A DNA stretch of 64,000 bases from Pasteurella atlantica. GTDB lineage: Bacteria; Pseudomonadota; Gammaproteobacteria; Enterobacterales; Pasteurellaceae. This document shows positions 58,873-64,000 of the stretch, piece after piece. Each line of letters begins with the position of its first letter. Within the stretch, counting starts at the first letter, position 1. The translations under genes and the position numbers were made by a program. The stretch covers positions 1,178,001-1,242,000 of the forward strand of contig NZ_OY856306.1 in assembly GCF_963693435.1 (NCBI RefSeq), in the 5' to 3' direction. Under the pieces are notes generated by a model, which saw nothing but the letters and a program-made list of their open reading frames with translations, was not told the origin of the DNA and did not search any database.

Positions 58873-59721
58873 ATGAATTATATTATCAATATCAATGAAA
58901 ACAACTTAACAGAAGTATTACAAATGACAGCAACAACTCCTGCTGTCTTTCACTTTACTTCCTCAAATGAACCCTATTCTATTGAGTTAGAAGGGACATT
59001 AAAAAGACTTTCAGAAGAGTATTCAGATCAGTTTATACTTGCAATAATTAATTGTGATGAACAACCAATGGTTGCTGCTCAATTTCGTTTACAATCCATT
59101 CCAACCACTTATTTTTTCTATGAAGGGCAGCCTGTTGATGCTATCTTAGAACCTATTAGTGAACAAGATTTACGTATTCGTTTAGCCAATATCTTGCCGA
59201 AAGAAGAGGAATTAAAATTTAATGAAGCTTTAACCCTTTTACAAAATGAAGAGTTTGATAAGGCATTACCTCTATTGAAATCAGCGTGGGAACTTACAGA
59301 TAAGAAAAACAGTGATTTTGGATTACTGTATGCAGAAACTTATATTGCAATGAAAATAGTGGAAGCAGCAAAAGATATTTTAGCTCAAATTCCACTACAA
59401 GATCGAGATAGCCGCTGGCAAGGATTACAAGATCAAATTTTATTATTAGAGCAAGCCGCAGACTCTCCAGAAATTCAGCAACTACAAAATGACTATAATA
59501 AAAAGAAAACCCCAGAAATAGCCATTAAATTAGCGATCCAATTACATCAAGTATCAAGAAATGAAGAGGCTTTGACCCTATTATTTGATTGGTTAAAACA
59601 AGATTTGACTATTTCAAATGGAGATGTACGTTCTCAATTTTTATCTATTCTATCCGCAATGGGGAATAATGATCCATTAGTGCCAAAATTTAGACGACAA
59701 CTATATTCGCTGTTGTATTAA
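58873..59721 (+). CDS. cnoX: Chaperedoxin CnoX/YbbN-type protein
   Basis: CnoX combines a thioredoxin fold with TPR repeats; in E. coli it holds oxidised proteins and hands them to GroEL. The 282-residue product (E. coli 284) has a thioredoxin-like domain (1-110) without a CXXC pair (the equivalent spot reads SSNEPYS), conserved SIPTTYFFYEGQP, and TPR-like helices (about 115-280). Its position right after groESL, although behind a terminator, supports the functional link. Confidence 0.88.
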   Translation: MNYIININENNLTEVLQMTATTPAVFHFTSSNEPYSIELEGTLKRLSEEYSDQFILAIINCDEQPMVAAQFRLQSIPTTYFFYEGQPVDAILEPISEQDLRIRLANILPKEEELKFNEALTLLQNEEFDKALPLLKSAWELTDKKNSDFGLLYAETYIAMKIVEAAKDILAQIPLQDRDSRWQGLQDQILLLEQAADSPEIQQLQNDYNKKKTPEIAIKLAIQLHQVSRNEEALTLLFDWLKQDLTISNGDVRSQFLSILSAMGNNDPLVPKFRRQLYSLLY

Positions 59722-59856
59722 TCATTGTATTAATGGATAGTATTAGGGTAATAATAAATAGTGGTCAAAATTTTTTTGATCATTATTTTTATCAGAAGCA
59801 CAATAATATAGCGGGTACATTATATAAAAAATTTGCAAAAAATTGCTAATATCATA

Positions 59857-59865
59857 CCGCTTGTA
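59857..59865 (-). other. DNA uptake signal sequence (Apl type)
   Basis: Full 9-mer ACAAGCGGT on the minus strand between cnoX and the tRNA-Val genes. The stretch just before it (ATATAGCGGGTA, about 59805) resembles part of the dispersed repeat at 38015. Confidence 0.7.
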
Positions 59866-59913
59866 GCAGTAATAAAATATGAATTGAACAGGGCAGTGTT
59901 AATAATAAAGAAG

Positions 59914-59989
59914 TGGTGGGCGATACCGGTCTCGAACCAGTGACCCCCTCCTTGTAAGGGAGGTGCTCTCCCAACTGAGCTAATCGCCC
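59914..59989 (-). tRNA. tRNA-Val (anticodon TAC), copy 3 of the array
   Basis: 76 nt including encoded CCA. Acceptor GGGCGAT/ATCGCCC, anticodon loop CTTACAA, T-loop GGTTCGAGACC. It is the last gene of the array in transcription order. Confidence 0.97.
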
Positions 59990-60166
59990 TTTTAATTCTT
60001 AAATTTTTTTGTTTCTACTTTGTCAAATTTATTTGACATACTTATGTATGCCTGCATAAATTTTCCTAGTATAAACTTCAAAATTTAATTTCAAAGGTAT
60101 TCTTTAAATTAGGTTATTTAAAGAATTATTTAGAATAAAAAGGCACTTTAATGTTGGTAAAAAAAG

Positions 60167-60242
60167 TGGTGGGCGATACCGGTCTCGAACCAGTGACCCC
60201 CTCCTTGTAAGGGAGGTGCTCTCCCAACTGAGCTAATCGCCC
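60167..60242 (-). tRNA. tRNA-Val (anticodon TAC), copy 2 of the array
   Basis: Sequence identical to the other two copies. The spacer to the 59914 copy closely matches the next spacer, including the inverted repeat TGTCAAAT/ATTTGACA, so the array grew by tandem duplication. Confidence 0.97.
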
Positions 60243-60401
60243 TTTTAATTCTAAATTTTCTTGTTTCTGCGTTGTCAAATTTATTTGACATACTTATGTA
60301 TGCCTGCATAAATTTTCCTAGCATAAACTTCAAAATTTAACCTTAAAAATATTCAAGATTAAAATTCTCAACAGTGGCACTTTAATGTTGGTTAAAAAAA
60401 G

Positions 60402-60477
60402 TGGTGGGCGATACCGGTCTCGAACCAGTGACCCCCTCCTTGTAAGGGAGGTGCTCTCCCAACTGAGCTAATCGCCC
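60402..60477 (-). tRNA. tRNA-Val (anticodon TAC), copy 1 of the array
   Basis: First in transcription order, with a strong promoter at 60494-60521. CCA is encoded. The tRNA-Val/gltX neighbourhood is conserved with E. coli (valUXY next to gltX). Confidence 0.97.
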
Positions 60478-60493
60478 GCTGTTGTGGGGTTGA

Positions 60494-60521
60494 ATTATAG
60501 AGATCTAATCTTTTCAGTCAA
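60494..60521 (-). promoter_or_regulatory. Promoter of the tRNA-Val array
   Basis: On the minus strand TTGACT (60521-60516), 16-nt spacer, TATAAT (60499-60494), 17 bp before the first tRNA. Each later spacer also contains a TTGACA, but without a good -10. Confidence 0.75.
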
Positions 60522-60648
60522 TCAATTTTTGTAAAAAAAAGTTTGTTTGTTTTAAAAATCATCAAAAAAGTGAATTTTTTACTATTATTCGCCATTTTGC
60601 GTAGTAGAATAGTAAAACATTTTATTTGAAACTAATAGGTTATTTATA

Positions 60649-62091
60649 ATGCAAATTGAAAATCTTTTCCCTTTTGATCCAAATGTAAAAGTGCGAACTC
60701 GTTTCGCACCAAGTCCAACAGGTTATTTGCACGTTGGAGGTGCAAGAACAGCACTTTATTCTTGGCTTTATGCTAAACATAATAATGGCGAATTTGTACT
60801 TCGTATTGAAGATACCGATTTAGAACGCTCAACGCCAGAGGCAACAGCGGCTATCATCGAAGGTATGGAATGGTTAAATTTAGCGTGGGAACACGGTCCT
60901 TTCTACCAAACAAAGCGTTTTGATCGTTATAATCAAGTAATTGATCAAATGATCGAGCAAGGATTAGCTTATCGTTGTTATTGTTCAAAAGAGCGTTTAG
61001 AAGAATTGCGTGAAAACCAAGAAGCGAATAAAGAGAAACCTCGTTATGATAGACATTGTTTAGATGGGCATAATCATTCTGTTGATGAGCCTCACGTGGT
61101 GCGTTTTAAAAATCCAACAGAAGGTTCGGTTATTTTTGATGATGCGGTGCGTGGCACAATTGAAATTAAAAATAGTGAGTTAGATGATTTAATTATTCGT
61201 CGTACTGATGGCTCGCCAACCTATAACTTCTGTGTAGTTGTTGATGATTGGGATATGGGAATTACTCACGTGGTGCGTGGTGAAGATCATATCAATAATA
61301 CGCCTCGTCAAATCAATATTTTAAAAGCGTTGAATGCACCAATACCAACTTATGCGCACGTTTCAATGATTAACGGCGATGATGGTAAAAAATTATCAAA
61401 ACGTCACGGTGCAGTGAGTGTAATGCAATACCGTGATGAAGGTTATTTACCAGAAGCGTTGGTAAACTATTTAGTGCGTTTAGGTTGGGGACACGGCGAT
61501 CAGGAAGTGTTCTCTGTGGAAGAGATGATCAATTTATTTGAATTGGATCACGTGAGCAAATCAGCGAGTGCATTTAATACCAAAAAATTACAATGGTTAA
61601 ACCAACATTACATTAAAACCTTAGATCCTAGCTATGTAGCAAAACATTTAGATTGGCATATGAAAGATCAACATATTGATTATTCAAATGGTCCAAAATT
61701 AGAAGAGGTGATCACAGCTTTGGCAGAGCGTAGCGTAACGTTAAAAGAAATGGCAACTGCAAGCCGTTACTTCTTTGAAGATTTTAATGAATATGATGAA
61801 AAAGCAGCGAATAAAAACTTTAAACCAGCGGCGGTTGAACCACTTGCAAAATTGTTAGAAAAACTGACCGCTTTAACCCAGTGGAATGTGGAAAATATTC
61901 ATATTGCAATGAATGAAACAGCTGCTGAGCTTGAAGTGGGAATGGGTAAAGTAGGAATGCCGTTCCGTTTAGCAGTAACAGGTTCAGGACAATCGCCGTC
62001 AATGGATTTAACGGCTTATTTAGTGGGTAAAGAACGTACGCTTGAGCGTATTCAGAAAGCTATTTGCTTTATTAATGCTCAAAACCTCTAA
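60649..62091 (+). CDS. gltX: Glutamyl-tRNA synthetase
   Basis: Charges tRNA-Glu. The 480-residue class I enzyme (E. coli 471) has the HIGH-type motif [13 protein letters not shown], the KMSKS-type KKLSKRHG, and the YRCYCSKE...RHC zinc cysteines. The N-terminus has about 13 residues before the E. coli-like start, as in Haemophilus. It is divergent from the tRNA-Val array. Confidence 0.98.
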   Translation: MQIENLFPFDPNVKVRTRFAPSPTGYLHVGGARTALYSWLYAKHNNGEFVLRIEDTDLERSTPEATAAIIEGMEWLNLAWEHGPFYQTKRFDRYNQVIDQMIEQGLAYRCYCSKERLEELRENQEANKEKPRYDRHCLDGHNHSVDEPHVVRFKNPTEGSVIFDDAVRGTIEIKNSELDDLIIRRTDGSPTYNFCVVVDDWDMGITHVVRGEDHINNTPRQINILKALNAPIPTYAHVSMINGDDGKKLSKRHGAVSVMQYRDEGYLPEALVNYLVRLGWGHGDQEVFSVEEMINLFELDHVSKSASAFNTKKLQWLNQHYIKTLDPSYVAKHLDWHMKDQHIDYSNGPKLEEVITALAERSVTLKEMATASRYFFEDFNEYDEKAANKNFKPAAVEPLAKLLEKLTALTQWNVENIHIAMNETAAELEVGMGKVGMPFRLAVTGSGQSPSMDLTAYLVGKERTLERIQKAICFINAQNL

Positions 62092-62108
62092 TTTTCTATT
62101 GACATAAA

Positions 62109-62145
62109 AAACGCTGGGTATTATTATTCCCAGCGTTTTCTTCTC
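62109..62145 (+). terminator. Terminator after gltX
   Basis: Perfect 10-bp stem AAACGCTGGG/CCCAGCGTTT with a 10-nt loop and a T-rich tail, directly before tRNA-Ala. Confidence 0.85.
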
Positions 62146-62156
62146 AGAAACCACGT

Positions 62157-62232
<76 letters not shown>

Positions 62233-62342
62233 AATCCTTAAATCATACTGCCTCAAATTACCTCACAAACCCTTTAATACCAATGCTTTAAGCCCTTTTA
62301 CCTGTCTCAAATTAAATCATACTAACCCACCATAACGCAAGA

Positions 62343-62585
62343 TTTTAGTAACACAAATAGTAACACAGTGATACTATATCCCGAAATTTACTAAATATTA
62401 CGTGAAAATTTGTGTTACTAAAACCACTATAAACCCTTATATATCAATACCTGCAGAGTTTTTGTGAAAATGGAGCATAAAATAAGCGAGTTACTATGAA
62501 CGTTAAAACTCTTGATAATAGTGGCTTGTAGCGTTTTATTTTTTATATGTAAATATTTATTTTTATTAAACCGTGTTACTAAAAT
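62343..62585. repeat. GTAACACA repeat cluster next to tRNA-Ala (possible relic attachment region)
   Basis: A perfect 16-bp inverted repeat (TTTTAGTAACACAAAT at 62343-62358, complement at 62408-62423) plus extra copies of TAGTAACACA (62358-62367) and GTGTTACTAAAAT (62573-62585). Such arrays beside a tRNA 3' end resemble integrase/excisionase arm sites. The 602-bp gap to secG has no intact gene; a 16-codon frame at 62623-62670 (MGKYNDFFPEQAVRF) with AAGG upstream may be a phage-gene scrap. No second tRNA 3' end copy was seen. Confidence 0.45.
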
Positions 62586-62834
62586 GGGGTTATTTATCTC
62601 AAAAAAAGAGTAAGGTGATACAAATGGGGAAATACAATGATTTCTTTCCTGAACAGGCAGTAAGATTTTAATAAAAAATGTAAAATGTTGAAAAATAAAG
62701 CAAGTGCATAGAGAGAAATAAAATTTCTACTTGCAAGGAAAATTTGAAACGGCTATCATACGCAGAGTTTGATAGATTCTGTAGCTAAAGAGTTGCAGAA
62801 TTTTGTTTTTATAATGGAATTTTGAGAAAAAATA

Positions 62835-63170
62835 ATGATTAATATTTTGACAATTGTATATTTAGTAGTTGCAGTCATCCTAATTGGATTTATTTTAATG
62901 CAACAAGGTAAAGGTGCTGATGCAGGAGCTTCATTTGGTGCTGGTGCATCAGGTACGGTATTTGGTTCTGCAGGTTCAGCGAATTTCTTATCAAGAACAA
63001 CTGCGTTATTGACTATTGTTTTTTTTGGAATTAGTTTAGTTATTGGTAATTTAAATTCACACAGCACAAAATCACAAAGTCAGTTTGAAGATTTAAGTAA
63101 TGTTCAACAAAAAGTAGAAATTCAGCCAGTATTACCAACTAAAGACGAAAATAACGATATTCCTCAATAG
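62835..63170 (+). CDS. secG: Protein-export membrane protein SecG
   Basis: Small subunit of the SecYEG translocon. The 111-residue protein (E. coli 110) has two membrane helices (residues 3-22 and 53-72) around the GKGADAGASFGAGASGTVFG loop, and a hydrophilic tail. tRNA-Leu follows after 19 bp, the same neighbour as in E. coli. Confidence 0.97.
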   Translation: MINILTIVYLVVAVILIGFILMQQGKGADAGASFGAGASGTVFGSAGSANFLSRTTALLTIVFFGISLVIGNLNSHSTKSQSQFEDLSNVQQKVEIQPVLPTKDENNDIPQ

Positions 63171-63189
63171 GCTCAATAAATAAATTTAT

Positions 63190-63275
63190 GCTCTGGTGGT
63201 GGAATTGGTAGACACGCTATCTTGAGGGGGTAGTGTCCGTAGGACGTGCGAGTTCAAGTCTCGCTCAGAGCACCA
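63190..63275 (+). tRNA. tRNA-Leu (anticodon GAG)
   Basis: 86-nt class II tRNA with encoded CCA. Acceptor GCTCTGG/TCAGAGC, anticodon loop TTGAGGG, long variable arm (GTGTCCGTAGGACGTG), T-loop GTTCAAGTC. Confidence 0.96.
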
Positions 63276-63282
63276 TATACAG

Positions 63283-63318
63283 AAACGATAATCTTTTATA
63301 GATTGTCGTTTTTCGTTG
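63283..63318 (+). terminator. Terminator after tRNA-Leu
   Basis: AAACGATAATC (63283-63293) pairs with GATTGTCGTTT (63301-63311, one G-U), followed by TTCGTTG. Confidence 0.75.
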
Positions 63319-63451
63319 TTTGGATTTAAAATACTAATGTTTAAAAATAGTAATTGAACAGTGTAAAATCTAATAAAAATCAAAAGATTACCATATTTAT
63401 TAACACGGAGAATGTTAGAAAATACAGTTTTTCACTCTATATAAACATTTC

Positions 63452-63489
63452 CACAACACTATTAGGCATAAATAATGGGTAGATCAAAT
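63452..63489. repeat. Dispersed intergenic repeat, copy 2
   Basis: Starts CACAACACTATTAGGCATAA and ends ATGGGTAGATCAAAT; related to 38015-38056. The rest of the 545-bp gap between tRNA-Leu and leuS is A/T-rich with no gene seen. Confidence 0.5.
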
Positions 63490-63814
63490 CCCAAATTTAT
63501 TTACTTTTCTTAACGGTATCTACATAATAATTTTTAATTTCTACAAATTAATAGATAAAAGTTTGTGGTTGCTTTGTATTAACGATAGGTTACTGATGTA
63601 ATTGTGCTTGAATTAATATTTTTTATGATCAGATAATATTAGTTTAATCCTAGATACAATCAACAACTTTACTGTATAATTCTCCATTATCAATAAGCCA
63701 TAGATTGACATTATTCTAAAAAATTACTTGAAACTCATTGCTTTTTATTTAAAAAAAACGAAATTTAAGCTATTCTATCAGATAATTTTTTCTATTAAAT
63801 TTTTAAGGCAGTAA

Positions 63815-64000
<186 letters not shown>

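Noticed and set aside
60148-60333. Protein frame antisense to tRNA-Val, and a similar one over tRNA-Ala (62020-62256)
   Set aside because: Both are artefacts of reading through tRNA genes.

Overview
This is a chromosomal window from a gammaproteobacterium of the family Pasteurellaceae. The DNA is AT-rich. The gene content (rec2-type comEC, class I cyaA, glnD/glnE, sucAB, secG next to tRNA-Leu, tRNA-Val next to gltX) and many copies of the core AAGCGGT point there. Five copies are the full 9-mer ACAAGCGGT, the uptake signal of the Actinobacillus pleuropneumoniae type. The Haemophilus influenzae type core was not seen, so the source probably belongs to the Actinobacillus/Mannheimia/Glaesserella side of the family. 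I do not name a species.

Layout. 1-5.1 kb (minus): rep, queA and the 5' part of glnE. 5.2-21 kb (plus): the conserved translation/envelope block rpsB-tsf-pyrH-frr-dxr-uppS-cdsA-rseP-bamA-skp-lpxD-fabZ-lpxA. Three extra genes (LysE-type exporter, OmpA-domain protein, helix-hairpin-helix protein) sit between pyrH and frr, and lpxB does not follow lpxA. 21-27.7 kb (minus): a small membrane protein, an alanine/glycine:cation symporter, sucB and sucA. 27.8-32.8 kb (plus): comEC and glnD. 32.8-34.5 kb: a repeat cluster made of GGGAGG palindromes bracketing two decayed copies of a DUF559 nuclease-like gene. 34-39.7 kb (plus): a small charged protein, fieF, a DUF2310 zinc-ribbon protein, ppa, ttcA and an orphan outer-membrane efflux lipoprotein. 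39.7-43.7 kb (minus): an accessory island (below). 44-49.6 kb (minus): the nucleoside block cyaA, nupC, deoC, deoD with a perfect CRP site before nupC. 49.7-58.7 kb: dsbD, uvrA/ssb (divergent, LexA-like box between), an IS30 transposase scrap, pheA, and groESL behind a sigma-32 promoter. 58.8-64 kb: cnoX, three tandem tRNA-Val, gltX, tRNA-Ala with an apparent relic integration site, secG, tRNA-Leu and the start of leuS.

The most unusual locus is 39759-43647. A WYL-domain regulator is followed on the same strand by two tandem paralogous YfjP-type GTPases, a HEPN-domain protein with an RxxxxH motif, and a small zinc-ribbon protein. Upstream of the regulator, a perfect -35 (TTGACA) and a perfect -10 (TATAAT) are separated by 42 nt, 31 of which are an unbroken G tract. 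A tract of about 6 G would give the ideal 17-nt spacing, so the locus looks like a phase-variable promoter controlling a putative defence or toxin module. Palindromes with TTGAA/TTCAA half-sites lie in the regulator leader and in front of the GTPase pair and may be its operators.

The second notable system is the DUF559/GGGAGG-palindrome element. Palindromes of one type occur at three loci (32.8-33.8, 34.4 and 51.6 kb). At the first locus they bracket a DUF559 gene as terminal inverted repeats would; at the other two they occur without any gene. This looks like a small mobile element with gene-less derivatives.
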